From contig OX243828.1 in assembly GCA_945859605.1 (NCBI GenBank), positions 19,527,381 through 19,591,380 of the forward strand: 64,000 nt of DNA. Reading direction: 5' to 3'. Below are positions 1 to 11,223 of this stretch, one piece after another. A model generated the notes under the pieces. That model was not told the origin of the DNA and made no database searches. It saw only the letters and a list, made by a program, of their open reading frames with translations. A program made the translations under genes and the position numbers. The number at the start of each line of letters is the position of its first letter. Position 1 is the stretch's first letter. This DNA is from Lumbricus rubellus. Lineage: Eukaryota; Annelida; Clitellata; Crassiclitellata; Lumbricidae.

Positions 1-471
1 GTTGCATTTAAAAAAACCTTGCCCACCACATTTGGATTCAAATTGAACAGCACTTCGAAGTCCTACTTCCTGTTCTGTTGAAATGTCATTGTTAGTTAGT
101 AGCTTGTGGGCACACAAATCAAATTGATTACGGGAGTATTTCCCGGACAACATTCCAGCCCTTACAGCGATTCTGTAGAGGTCGTTGTTGTCACGCTCAC
201 AAACAACACCCATTTTATTTCGAGGATCTCCCCGGCCTCTGTCAACGAGGGGAATATATATGGTGACATTGTCTCCTGTGTTTGCAGCAACGTTTGTCAC
301 TCGGCTACGCTTTACCATACGCTCTGCCTGATCAACCATTGCATCCCGAGCTCGCTTACGTTGTGTTTTAATTGTAACACGATTCTGTTCCAGAGCTGAA
401 CTATTTTTGTCCATGACATCTTCCAGCAAAACAGGCTGGTTGTCGAGATTGTGCTGTTCCGATGTACTTAC
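1..471 (-). pseudogene. KRBA2-like integrase protein, C-terminal fragment
   Basis: Read on the minus strand, 157 codons stay open from 471 to the window edge, with an in-frame stop just upstream at 474-472. The peptide contains a basic, coiled-coil-like stretch (TIKTQRKRARDAMVDQ), then VDRGRGDPRNKMGVV, then YSRNQFDLC, and begins a Cys-rich tail (SKCGGQGFFKCN) at the edge. From memory, this order (GRGD-P-R-N, Y-x-R-N-Q-F, Cys-rich tail) is seen C-terminal to the integrase core in KRAB-A-domain-containing-2-like proteins of invertebrates, which derive from Ginger/gypsy-type integrases. The integrase core is absent; the upstream edge is an (ACTT)n stretch. It is probably a 5'-truncated transposon or retrocopy within a NAV intron. 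The family call rests on recalled motifs; the open frame is seen directly. Confidence 0.6.
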
Positions 472-582
472 TTACTTACTTCAATATTTCAAAGGGAAAG
501 TGAGTCGCAACAGTCGATGGCAACGTTCAGTTATGTTCGTCATTTCGTTTCAGGCAATCTGTCAAATATTCAGCTTCAGATT

Positions 583-715
583 TCAGGGATTTTACAAAAT
601 CCCTGTTTTTTTCAGGGATTGTGTAAAGTGCCCGAGTGAATTGGGGATTTTACAAATTGCCTAAAAATTTCAGGCATTTTACAAAATCCCTGATTTTACA
701 CATTGCCTGTAACAT
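583..715. repeat. short direct/inverted repeat cluster
   Basis: The motif ttttacaaaatccct and its partner cagggatttt recur four to five times in both orientations, so the stretch can fold on itself. No coding potential seen. Confidence 0.6.
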
Positions 716-843
716 ATATAACACAGAACTAGGCCTCTAATACAGCTATAACACCAAAATCATCAATGCACTGAGCAACAACAGACTTCCGGAAGCATAA
801 GGCACCAAGATAAGACCTACATTTTGTATAATATAAATTACAT

Positions 844-845
<2 letters not shown>

Positions 846-882
<37 letters not shown>

Positions 883-1100
883 ACAACACATATAATATAA
901 CAAAATATGTGTATATATATATATATAAAACACATAAATGCACAGAAGAACACAATTTATTGCATGAAAATATTTTCAAAATATATAGCATACAGTATTT
1001 ATATTTATGCGTGTTTTATTTGTATACTATGAGGGTGGGTGTCTGTCTGTCTCTGTCTGTCTCTCTGTGTCTCTCTGTGTCTCTCTGTGTGTCTGTGTGT
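846..1100. repeat. (AT)n and (TCTG)n microsatellites
   Basis: Two AT/TA runs (about 846-880 and 909-926) are followed by a CTGTCTCT/GTGTCT run (about 1040-1100). The 1100-1350 stretch holds nothing I recognise. Confidence 0.8.
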
Positions 1101-1354
1101 TTAGTTGTATGGCCAGGTATAGAGCGCCCTCTATTAACCGGAAGCAGAACGAGAACTGACGCCAGACGTCGCTTCTAGCGTCCTATTAAAACGGCGATAA
1201 TATTAGTGCTCGATTTCGTCAGCTGTGGCGCCACTTGTTGCGGAGATTATCGCTCTCTCATACGTCATCAGCGACGTTTATTGTGGGATTTATTTAGCGC
1301 CAGAGATGCTTCGACAGACTTCGTTAGCAATGGCGCTGAGTGTTACGATGTGTG

Positions 1355-1490
1355 GGTGGGTGGGTCAATGGATGGATGGATGGATGGATGGATGGGTGAA
1401 TGGATGGACGGACGGATGGATGGATGGGTGGATGTATGGATGGATGGATAGATGAATGGATGAATGAATGGATGGATCGATGGATGGATG
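1355..1490. repeat. (GGAT)n microsatellite
   Basis: Imperfect tandem ggatggat tetramers. The downstream stretch to about 1640 is degenerate ATTC tetramers. Open frames here are translations of the repeat. Confidence 0.85.
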
Positions 1491-1847
1491 AAGGATTCAT
1501 TCATCATTCATTGTTTCATTAAGTAATTCATTCATATGCTTGTTGTCTATATATTTCATTATTTCATTACTGCGAAATTTCATTCATTCTTTTGTTAATC
1601 TATTAGTTCAAAAATTCACCCAGTCATTCATTCATTCATTCAGCCGAAGGACCGATTGCATAGTGATTGAGTGAATGGACAAGTGAATTGGTTTATTCAC
1701 CTAATCACTTAGCGATCAATCAATTATTGCTTTCCGAATAAATTTCGCCCATTGACTTCTATGGCGCCGCAATAGAAATTCATAAAGCCGCAATATAAAT
1801 TTGTATCGATTAAGTCATTGATTGATTTGTGTGAGTGTATTTTATAC

Positions 1848-1965
1848 CGATCAGTTGGACGATGGTGGCCAAGATGAGGCCGTCCTGAAGATCAGTCTGA
1901 AGGTCACTGATTCGACGCTCGTCTCCGGCTTTTTCCAGGTAATGGTTGGCCCATTGGGTGTAGAT
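1848..1965 (-). CDS. NAV: neuron navigator (NAV) exon, start of CH domain
   Basis: This is a 118-bp internal exon on the minus strand. It is preceded by a clean acceptor (tttcag, AG at 1967-1966) and followed by donor GTATAA (1847 downward). It starts in phase 0 and ends in phase 1. It encodes IYTQWANHYLEKAGDERRI.. then SDLQTDLQDGLILATIVQLI, matching the first 40 residues of the calponin-homology domain of vertebrate NAV2/NAV3 (IYTDWANHYLAKSG...DLQQD..DG..LA.II) and of fly sickie. NAV proteins are large cytoskeletal AAA-type proteins acting at microtubule tips during neurite outgrowth and cell migration; NAV2 and NAV3 carry this CH domain near the N-terminus. The next CH exon is not in 1-1847 and must lie beyond the left edge. 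A different CH protein is possible, but W-A-N-H-Y-L plus D-L-Q-x-D is characteristic of NAV. Confidence 0.85.
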
Positions 1966-1989
1966 CTGAAAGTGAAAAGCAGCGAAAGA

Positions 1990-2415
1990 ATGAAAGAATG
2001 AGGCAATCAATCAATCAATCAATCACTGATCCATCAATCAAGGCATCAATCAATAACATTAATCAATCAATCGATAATTCAATCAATCAATACTTCAATC
2101 AATCGATACTTCAATCAATCAATACTTCAATCAATCGATACTTCAATCAATCGATACTTCAAACAGTCAATACTTCAATCAATCGGTACTTCAATCAATC
2201 AATACTTCAATCAATCGATACTTCAATCAATCGATACTTCAAACAGTCAATACTTCAATCAATCGGTACTTCAGTCAGTCGATACTTAAATCAATCGGTA
2301 CTTCAATCAATCGATAATTCAATCAATCAATACTTCAATCAATCGGTACGTCAATCAATTGATACTTCAATCAGTCATTCATTCAAATTCAATCAATCAA
2401 TGTATCAAACATTAT
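1990..2415. repeat. AATC-rich 16-bp tandem array
   Basis: Units resembling cttcaatcaatcgata recur about 20 times, grading into plain (AATC)n. The array lies just beyond the NAV exon acceptor. A long open frame of Asn/Gln/Ser/Ile is the translated repeat. Confidence 0.85.
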
Positions 2416-2609
2416 TAATTAATCAATAGTTAATAGTACAGTAGCATCAGTCACATAATTGGTGAATTGGGAAATTAAGAATAATAATAGAACAGAGGAG
2501 ACAATGGAATTTATGGAACAGAAGATTAGAGGGAAAACATACCAGAACAAACATTCTAAAATTATTGTATAGTTTAATTAATTGCATTGTAAAATTTGCA
2601 ATTAATGAT

Positions 2610-2985
2610 TGTCATGCTATACAAAACAATGCCATGCCATGCAATGAAGTGCAATGTCGTTCAATACAATACAAAAACAATACTTGGTATTACAACACAA
2701 TACAAAACCATACAAGACAATACAATACCGTATAAACAATAACATGTGTGGCATTACAAGACACATCCATGTTAGTATGATGTTACATAAACCAATACAA
2801 TGCAGTGCAATACAAAACAATGCATGACATTACAACACAGCACAATACAATGTCATGCAATGCAATACAGTACGAAACAATGCATAGCATGACAAGACAA
2901 TGCATTGCAATGGCTTGCAATGCAATACAACACAAGGCCTTACAGCGCAATACAATACAATGCAATACAATGATAAGTATTGTAT
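2610..2985. repeat. degenerate CAATACAATG repeats
   Basis: Loosely repeated acaatacaat/gcaatgcaat blocks run for nearly 400 bp. Frames open on both strands are artefacts. Confidence 0.75.
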
Positions 2986-3309
2986 TCCATCCGAATGCCG
3001 TGCACTGTGTTGCGTAGTCAGATACCCATAAACGAGTTGCACTTGAGTGGAGGTTCAACAGAGAGGGAAAGGAAGAGTGGGGAGGGTGGATCTAATTGGG
3101 AAGAGCGAACATGATAGCCATCCCTCGTGTCCGATTAGGGAGTGACGTGACGAGGATAGAAACTCCCAAAGGAAACTATGGATGAAACCATAGATGGAAC
3201 AATTGATGGGACAATTGATAGAACAATGGATGACCAGACTCGATTTCGAGTCACCGATGGCATGTTAACAGGGTCAACGAGTACATTCAAATACGACGAC
3301 ACCGATTAC

Positions 3310-3925
3310 TTTCGTAGTCATCATCATCGTCGTCGTCGTTATCATCGTCATCAACATCATCACCATCATCATCTTCATCATCGTCGTCGACGTCGTCGTC
3401 GTCGTCGTCGTCGTCATTATCATCGCCATAGACTCCATAGTCATCTCATTATCATTATCATCAAGACTAAAACCACCGTCATCGTGAAAATCTTTATCGT
3501 CATTGTCATCATCCTCAGAAAGATCACCATTATCAAAATCAACATCCCTCTATTCATCCATCCTTTCATGAATCCGTTTATCCATTCACTTATCGATCTT
3601 TCTATCCATCCATTGGCCCATAAATTCATCCATCAATCCACCTATCCATCCATTCATTCATTCATATATCCTTGCATCCATCCTTCCATACATTCCTTCA
3701 TCCATCCATCCATCCATCCATCCATCCATCCATTCATCCGCCCACTCATTCACCTATCCATCCATCCTTCATCTATGCATTCATATATCCAATCCATGCA
3801 TCCATCCGTAATTCCACGCATCCATTCATCCATCCCATCCATCCATCTATCCCTGCATCTCTTCATCCGCCCCTTCATCTATCCATCCATTTATCCATCC
3901 ACCCATCCATTTATCCATCCAACCA
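3310..3925. repeat. (TCR)n and (ATCC)n microsatellites
   Basis: TCA/TCG trinucleotides (about 3318-3480) are followed by degenerate (ATCC)n (about 3541-3925). A 338-codon frame spanning these is Ser/His/Pro-rich repeat translation. Confidence 0.85.
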
Positions 3926-4274
3926 GTATAAGCGAGTTCACATCACCAGTTCACCAACCCCTGACCTCTCCTTTACCCCTCCCCCTACACACACACACAC
4001 CTCACCTCCTCCAACCCAAACGCACCTTCTGCTTGAATCGATCGTTGAAAACTCCCTTCATTTCCCCCATGCTGCAAAGCAACTTCGCCCACAGTGTCTG
4101 CCTCACGGACATCCTCCGCTTGAAGAAGAAGAAGAAAATGCGCTTAACAAATCGACTAAGCCTTCCGTCGCATGCGACCTCAATTTGCATATAAGTTCGG
4201 TGCACGACGCATGCGCATTGCGTGACCTAGATCCATTTGCGCTGCGATGGCCCAAATACCTGCAGTGGTCCAAT

Positions 4275-4304
4275 CACATATAGTATATTAATATACTATA
4301 TGTG
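4275..4304. repeat. 30-bp perfect palindrome
   Basis: cacatatagtatatt is followed without spacer by its exact reverse complement. It lies in otherwise featureless sequence (3930-5050), where I see no gene. Confidence 0.9.
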
Positions 4305-5049
4305 GTTCAATCGAGTTAACGCAAGAGTTATTCCGTTTTGTCACGCGTGAATCCGTACGATAGTTACACAGTCCGCCGTTGCCTGAATTATTCAAGCTAT
4401 AGGCCTAATTATAATTAATCCTTTTTATGAGCGACTTTGCAGCAAAAATCCGCATTTAAGTGTTCCAATGAATCTACAGTTGCGTTTTAGTTATCCACTT
4501 ATAGGCCTACGGTAATCATTTCTAAATGTTTCCAAATCTGAATTAATTAGTAAAATATTTTATTCATCGCTATTCTATCCACATCAGTGACGTTGTAGGC
4601 TACGGTACCAAAGCTGCATTCCTGTCTTTCACTACGGAATTGCATCGAATTTTGTACAAACAACTTTTGTTTCTCGAACAAAGCTCCCTTTAGGAGCATG
4701 ATTTATTTCGTTAACGCAGTCCAAAGTTCGTACGATAGTTTGAACGAATGACGTCGACGCGTGACGTTCCGTCGTTTCGACTGACCGCTGCAGAAACAAC
4801 ACAGATCCGCATTTTAGTCCAACCGATGACGTCATCGGAACTACTTTCTGCGGATTGCTATCGGCAGCAAAACGGCTGGACGTGTTCAACACGATCGCAA
4901 CATATACGATATCTCTCCGCGTTCATATATGCATAAATATCAACAGACGAGTTTTCCACGTCTGACTCCAAGTTGGTTTAACCAATACGCGATAAAATAA
5001 GTATTCGTGAAACAAGCTGCGGGCTTTTCCCCCGAATACCACACATTCC

Positions 5050-5500
5050 AACACAACTGAAATGGACGGACCGGGCAGTCTTATGGACATCGCCGCCGCA
5101 CGGATTCCCATATCCGGTCAGCTGACCTCCGCATATCGGCCGCTACGAGGCGCCAGCGTCGTTTTGGCGCCACCAAATCGCATCCATGCGCAACAGACGT
5201 CGGAGTCTGGCGTCGCCGTGTCGCCCCAGGCAGTCGCCCGCCGCCGTCGGCGCAGGTTTCGACCGCGCCGGCGCCAGCCGAGATCGACGGCGCATTGGTA
5301 TCTCGGCGTCGGCGGCGCCACAGCGACACCTATCGAAGCCGTGGCGAACGATGAACGACGACGGTAGAGGGCGTTCTGACACCCGCTGGCGACCTCTATC
5401 AGTCGCCATGTTAAGGAATCGATCGCGCCGGAAGCGGCGCTCGGAACGGAAGTGGCGTCCATCTTGATTAGTGAGAGAGGCGGGAACCGAATCGGAGTCG
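5050..5500. promoter_or_regulatory. CpG-rich block, possible promoter or 5' exon
   Basis: GC and CpG content rises sharply relative to the flanks, and frames on both strands are open because of composition. On the minus strand an ATG near 5472 sits in CACTAATCAAGATGG. The block lies about 3.5 kb upstream of the NAV CH exon in the sense direction, so an alternative NAV first exon or promoter is conceivable; no donor in the required phase 0 is convincing. Alternatively it is a GC-rich repeat. Confidence 0.3.
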
Positions 5501-5769
5501 TTAAGGTCACGTGTAAGCAAGCAGACGATCCGACGGGTCAGCGCTTAGCTGAGCGCATTTTATGTAGCGCCTATAGACGTGATTATATTCAATGCGCCTT
5601 AGATGGTGCACGGCGCCTGAGTCGGGGCTGGCTGCGAGTCTAACCTGACTAGAGTTAAGAAAAACGTCTAATGAGAAGTGGCAATTCATTGCAAGTGTGG
5701 ATTGCGAGTGCGACGACTCGCAATGCAGTCGCCGTGACTCGCCATCTGCGAGAAGTCTGGCGCAGGTTA

Positions 5770-6010
5770 GGCCTATGTGTGAGTTAAGGTAAATGTGGGA
5801 AATGTAAGTCAGATAAGGCAAGGAAATGTAAAGTACGGTGAAGTAAGGTAAATACAATGCACCATAGAGTAAAAGAAATGCGAAGTAAGGTAAACTGGTA
5901 AAGTAAGAAAAATGTCATGCAAAATAGAGTAAGGGACATGTAAAGTAAGGTTAGACGAGGTAATGTAAGATGAATTAATTGAATTGAAAAAAGGTAAGAT
6001 ATGGTAAAGA
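5770..6010. repeat. degenerate AAGTAAGGTAAATG repeats
   Basis: Loose tandem repeats of aagtaaggtaaa with many substitutions. The following 6010-6570 holds no recognisable gene. Confidence 0.65.
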
Positions 6011-6570
6011 CTAAAGAAAGGCAATAGTTTGTCTCAGTTTCAGTCTCGGAACTCTTGTCTCGGCCTTGATTTCGAGGTCAATTGTCAACGTTTTGAAAAC
6101 TGTCTTCACGGTATATATAAAGCCTTGTTTTCTTCTAAAAGCGGTGTCCGTGGGTGAGGTGCAAATTGTCCTTAGTTATGATATTCTTACACTATATAAT
6201 AATTTTGCGCTGTGCCGATGTTATGGTTGCGGTAATTCGAAAGTACCAAACAGTCAGTAGATCGGAAGTACAGAAAGCGTCTTTCTGGTTAACATCAACT
6301 AAACAGATATTGAAGATAGCAATTTCTACTTTATTTAGATTTTCTATCAGTGCTAACATATAAAATGTTTCATACAGAGTGGACAATTTTTAATCCACAG
6401 CTCTAAAAGATTATTAAATTTTTTGCATTCTCGCAATTTGAAGTCGCCAACTAACAAAAGAAAAGGTGTTCTGCTTGGCGCTGTCATAAAGCCGCCATAA
6501 TTATGCGCAACGATTGAAACGACATCCAGTTTTATTATCTTTTATCAAGGTGAGATAAATTATGGGTATA

Positions 6571-6962
6571 CAGGTGGCGAAAATTTCTTACTTAATTTTG
6601 CAGTGCCGTCAGCGTTGTCATTGCACGTCTTTTTCGTGAGTGTTGGTTAGGTTCAGGTTAGGCATCCTTGTTGAACTTTAGAAGTGGCGCTATAGTAACG
6701 ACTATGTTGACTCTACTGTTGTATAGTCGGATGTTCTTGTTCCTTAGTTCTTGACTAAGCTTCCGTGCAAGGAGGTCTAATGGCGAGTTTGAGTTCTGAA
6801 CAATTCTGTTATTAATCCTATTAAATCTCTTACTTATGAGTGTCATCAGCTTCATTTCTTAACAATCCTGAGGGTCGGTTATAGGGTTAGTGTTAGGGTT
6901 AGTTTAGCCATAAGAAACTCTGGTGGATTGATAGCAAAAGACACTGTGTATTTTTCGCCCCC
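6571..6962 (+). mobile_element. degenerate foldback element with telomere-like core
   Basis: Ends share a short inverted match (ggtggcgaaaat near 6571, atttttcgcccc near 6951). The interior carries cgtgagtgttggttagg and later gagggtcgg, gggttagtgttagggtta and tttagccataagaaactc, the same blocks in the same order as inside the element at 12841-13278. Relative to that copy, about 200 bp of unrelated sequence (6660-6865) is inserted between the blocks. I found no clean target duplication, so the outer limits are approximate. Confidence 0.45.
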
Positions 6963-7189
6963 TAATAGTACATGATCGCCAAATATTTGGTTTCTCTAGG
7001 CCAGTGGACCGATTAGCATAATAATTCAGGTCGATTTCTGGTATAGATTTGAGCAGTCGAGATCAAAATTGTTTCCTGATTTCAGTTCAAGTTCTTTCAT
7101 TGTTTGATCTGTAAAGTGTAAACTACGCGTCGCTTTAGATTAAATACCGAGAAAGCCTCAGTAACTGCTTTGAACTATCTTGGTCCTTG

Positions 7190-7535
7190 CATTCCGGTCT
7201 CGGTCTCGTTCTTGGCACCACCTCGGTCACCATTGTCTAGGACTCTAGGACCTCTAGGTTACCCGGATCTCGGTCTCGACCCATTGTCTCGGTCCCTAAG
7301 GTCTTGGTCCTCATTGTCTGAGTCCCCACGGTTTCGGTCCCCATTGTCTCGGTCCCCACGGACTCGGTCTCGGTTCCCATTGTCTCGGTCCCCACAGCCT
7401 CGGTCCCCATTGTCTCGGACCCCACGGTCTCGGTCGCTATTGTCTCAGTCCCCACGGTTTCGGTCTCGGACCCCATTGTTTCGGTGACTCGGTCCCCATT
7501 GTCTCGGTCCCCACGGTCTCGGTCTCGAATGCATT
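7190..7535. repeat. CGGTCCCCATTGTCT minisatellite
   Basis: About 15-20 imperfect copies of a pyrimidine-rich unit of roughly 18-24 bp (variants of cggtccccattgtct and ggtccccacggt). Flanked right by (TA)n and ATAC repeats to about 7605. Confidence 0.85.
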
Positions 7536-7838
7536 CATGCAAACAAACACACGTAAATGAATGCATACATAATTGTATATATATATATATACATACATAC
7601 ACCGATACATAAATGCACACATTCATAGGTTAGTAAATAATTGACTAACTGTATGATTAACACACAGACGTACATCAATAATTATACAGCAGTCATTGCT
7701 GATTAACGAGAGTATTGCCATCTAGCGAAACGACACACAATACATTGAATCCGATCAGTTAACGAGCAGCGTGCATCACATTCCAATCGCCAGATGGCCA
7801 AGCATTTCAACACAGCTTCCAATGATTGGCAGCTTTAA

Positions 7839-7913
7839 CCCTTTCCAGCCGGAATTGTTTTGATACCTATCCTGTTAATGGGGTCACGGGTGACCCCATC
7901 CGGCGGGAACGAG
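7839..7913. mobile_element. 75-bp TTAA-flanked mini inverted-repeat element
   Basis: Flanked by TTAA on both sides (7835-7838, 7914-7917). It starts ccctttccagccgg and ends ccggcgggaacgag, giving an imperfect terminal inverted repeat, with an inner palindrome gggtcacgggtgacccc. Exact TTAA duplication is the hallmark of piggyBac-type insertion. Compare 40931-41002 and 54891-54964. No coding capacity. Confidence 0.5.
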
Positions 7914-8056
7914 TTAATACAGGAGGAGGAAGGGAAGTGCGTGAGGAGCAGACATGGGTAAGAGTCGTTGGTGACTTCATTTACTTGGCCTCGGCTCATG
8001 GGACGGATGCCTAATCATCGCCGTCTCTTCGTCCATCAACCACCCACTCATCAAGC

Positions 8057-8130
8057 CATCCATCCATCCATCTCAACCATCCATCCATCCATCCATCCAT
8101 CCATCCATCCATCCATCCATCCATTCAGTC
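8057..8130. repeat. (CCAT)n microsatellite
   Basis: Near-perfect ccat/atcc tetramers, degenerating to about 8175. Confidence 0.9.
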
Positions 8131-9029
8131 AGCCATCCATCCATTCATGCATCCATCCATTCAGTCAGCCATACATCAAGCCAACGTCGATAGAAAAAAA
8201 TGTCGTTTAGGCCTCATTGCAGCTTACATGCAAGTGCCAACTATATAGGCCTGTGTGACACCGCTTAGTTTTTATCGACAGCTTGTAATTTTTGCAATTA
8301 CGTGCCCCTCCTCCTTTATCCAGGCGTGGGACTGGCACTTGCAGAGAGTAGCAAGGGGAAAAGTTAATTCGCCGCTAAATAGTGGTACAAAAACCGTTCC
8401 AATTAGACACCTCCAAAACGTGTTCATCCTTGTTAATAAAGTTTCATTCTCTTCATTGGCATACGCATACTAGTCTTAAGAAATTAACACGTCTTAAAAG
8501 ATTTCTAATTGAAGCTTTTTTACCACTTTTACAATACAAAGGTTACTTCTGATTTTTGAACACATTGTGGTCATAATTTCACTCTCAACGATAGGTGGCG
8601 CTCCACTTAAAATTCCGTTTCTATCGTTAAGGATCATGTTTTGAAACTCCAAAGGCATTTGCTTATTTTGCAAACATAATTATTCGTCAATCTGCTTTCA
8701 TAAATTATAGGCTAACTAATTAAATACTTTTATTTTGTAAACAAGATGTAAAATTTTCCGAAATCCGATTATCGTCCAAAACTTGTACTAGGCGGCTAAA
8801 GAAGAAGAAACCAGTTCTGTGTAGAGAAAGACCTTGCAATAATTATAATTGGATGTCAGTTCACTAAACGTCAACATTTTCTTGCAAACATTTTTCACAT
8901 AGCTTTCTAGCACCTAGATGGATAAAACCCAAGACCAAAGGTTGATGACAATTGTCTGCCAAAAAGTCGATTGATGCAGAAAGATTATTATTATTGTGCT
9001 GTCCTTGCTGTTCGACGGCCATTAATGAC

Positions 9030-9086
9030 ATTGTTATTCATTCATTCATTCATTCATTCATTCATTCATTCATTCATTCATTCATT
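9030..9086. repeat. (ATTC)n microsatellite
   Basis: About 14 near-perfect attc tetramers. Confidence 0.95.
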
Positions 9087-9422
9087 CAGTTCGAGAATTT
9101 ATATAGCGCCTCTTCCAGAAACCTACTCAGAGACGCTCCCAGCCCAGCCACAGCTAAAACAAATAGGATTAGAGCGACTTATAAAAAGCATGTGAATTTA
9201 GCCTAGGCGTGAGTCGCAAGGTTAGTGGCAGGCCATTCCAGATAGCAGGACCCACAACAGAAAAGGCTCGGCGCTGAATTTTCTATTCACATTTATTAAA
9301 TTGTTTCTCTGCTTAACCGTATTTTAACGTGCTTCGAACAGTACATGTAACTGGATGCGGAGTGTCACCCGGATATGTTGAATTTTTAAATACACTAAGA
9401 TTAATGATAATATTATTGTAAT

Positions 9423-10050
9423 GGCACTGGCTACGGAACCGTCCGGACGGTGCCGTAATTCTTTTTCTACGGAACTGTCTGGAAGAGGCGAAGACCGTAG
9501 GGGGGGGGGGGGGGAGAGAAGGTAGTTGATGTTAGCAGTTGATGGTCAAGCTATTAGGCTAGCTTGGCCAACAACTGCTAAAGAAGCAACGCAAAAATCT
9601 GAAGAATCTAATGACGACACTAACCCTAACACTAACCCTAACCGACCCTCACGCGAACGACACCTAGGTCTTCTATGTTATAACCATGCTTAAATTTAAC
9701 GATAAAGAGCGCTAAAGTGAGACATAATTACCTGTGCAAAATGTTCCTCCATACGTAGGGTCATTTGTAAGACATTTTAAACGTTTTACATTGCAATTCG
9801 TCTAAAATCGTGAGACCCTGCGTGTCGCACGTGCTCTTGACAGTAGGCTACTGTTTACAAAGGGATGGGCATAAATTGTACTCGACAACCTCCTCCCCTA
9901 CGGTCTTCGACTCTTCCACATTGTTTTCCGCTAACCTAATTGGCCGACGGGTGTTAGTGCGGATGGTAGGCCCATAAGTGTTGGACGGTTCCGTAGAAAA
10001 AGAATTACGGCACCGTCCGGACGGTTCCGTAGCCACTGCGTATTGGGCAA
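9423..10050 (-). mobile_element. foldback/MULE-like element with 9-bp TSD
   Basis: A 48-bp near-perfect terminal inverted repeat (starts tggctacggaaccgtcc, 9428 on; its complement ends near 10034) continues into a second inverted block (gaagaccgtagggg / cccctacggtcttc). The duplication tattgtaat flanks it at 9414-9422 and 10051-10059. The interior carries an inverted copy of the telomere-like core (ctaaccctaaccgaccctca, 9635 on) and a G-tract at about 9501. Long inverted repeats with a 9-bp duplication resemble Mutator-type elements; there is no transposase. Confidence 0.75.
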
Positions 10051-10148
10051 TATTGTAATAGTAGAGATCTTTATTTAGCCTCACTCTCCAGCTTCATCAA
10101 AGCTTGACACAAACACAAAATATTACAGATCGATTATACTAATACGAC

Positions 10149-11223
10149 CAGGGCCGTTTTAAGAAGTTTGGGGGCCCTAGGCCAGGGCCGTTTTAAGAAG
10201 TTTGGGGGCCCTAGACTTCTGCGATGGAGAATAGAGCAGCCACTCGCGACAAACTGATTCTCCATTTCGCAATTCACGACGGAAAGAGGATTCAGTTAAG
10301 CAACGCCTATGCAACTTATCTCCAGTCCCATAAATGCGTTGAGTCGCACTGAAGTCAGACTCTTTATGCTGGCAACTGGCAGGACCTCTACGAATCCAGT
10401 AAGATCGTAATTCTTCAGTGATTGGACTCCATAACGCTGCATCAGTTGGATAGTCTGCCGACTTCACCAAATTTATATGAGTTACATGTAGGCCTATATC
10501 TGATTCCTGGGATATTGTTCCGAATGTTGGTGTTGTGACAACATCTGAACTTTCGCCTGGTAGTACTAGTAGTGGTATGCCATCATCCTCCAGTGATATT
10601 AACTGTTCATCTGTGTTATAGACAACGTCATTAGTAGACGAGTACGACGAAGTCAGAGAATCTTGCGTCTCAATTTCGGACACCAATGAAGACTGTGCTT
10701 TCTGACTTTGGAAAAAAGAGGAGACTTTTGGATGTTTGGCCGCACTTTCCATTTCAATTGCCTCCTTCTTTCTCTTAGCAGCACCGCTCATATAAATCCT
10801 ACGCATCTCTTTAGGTTGTCTGATAGTTCGCTTAAATTAATAGACCTACGTGTACATTGTAGTCGGTGACAATAATATTGACAAAAGATACGATGTTTAC
10901 CTTCTATTATAAAATTTATAATCCAAATAAAGAAAACAGTCTTCGAAATGTACGGATAACTTTTAGCTGGGCTACTTACGCACGATTTATGTAAATGACG
11001 TCATTGATATGGTTTGGTTTAAAAGAAGATTCAAATTTAAGTGTCTTAAAAATTATATAGAGCATATTTTGTAGCTTGCATCAAAGTGAAATTTAAAATT
11101 TTAAAATAAATTTATGTACTTGATGCTTGACGTAGTGTTATTTTCTTGGGTCACCGCGGGGCCCCCCTTTAGCGCGGGGCCCTAGGCCCGGGCCTAGCGT
11201 GCCTAGGCCTTAAAACGGCTCTG
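10149..11223 (-). mobile_element. internally deleted hAT element
   Basis: Ends are cagggccgttttaag (10149) and the complement cttaaaacggctctg (ending 11223). An exact 8-bp duplication, aatacgac, flanks it at 10141-10148 and 11224-11231. CAG-type ends plus an 8-bp TSD are diagnostic of hAT elements. The left terminal 34 bp is tandemly duplicated (10149-10182 and 10183-10216). A G/C-rich subterminal block carrying ggggccc occurs at both ends. It carries the remnant ORF on the minus strand and lacks the transposase core, so it is non-autonomous. Confidence 0.9.
10219..10806 (-). pseudogene. hAT/ZMYM1-like protein, N-terminal remnant (zf-TTF type)
   Basis: The frame opens at ATG 10806, or ATG 10791 (MSGAAKRKKEAIEM). 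A low-complexity acidic/serine region follows, then TDAALWSPITEELRSYWI, RRGPASCQHKESDFSATQR, and REWLLYSPSQ. The region from ELRSYW to REWLLYS resembles the TTF-type zinc-finger domain that precedes the transposase in hAT-derived ZMYM1-like proteins. The C-x2-C half that should follow LLYSPS is missing: after Q the frame runs into the element's terminal repeat (KSRAPKLL...). The catalytic part was therefore deleted and the product is probably non-functional. Confidence 0.7.

Noticed and set aside
3178..4194. 338-codon plus-strand frame
   Set aside because: His/Arg and Ile/His/Pro-Ser runs come from TCR and ATCC microsatellites.
9614..9655. Interstitial telomere repeat
   Set aside because: Only two or three imperfect CCCTAA units, and the same block recurs inside foldback elements, so it is element sequence and not a fused telomere.
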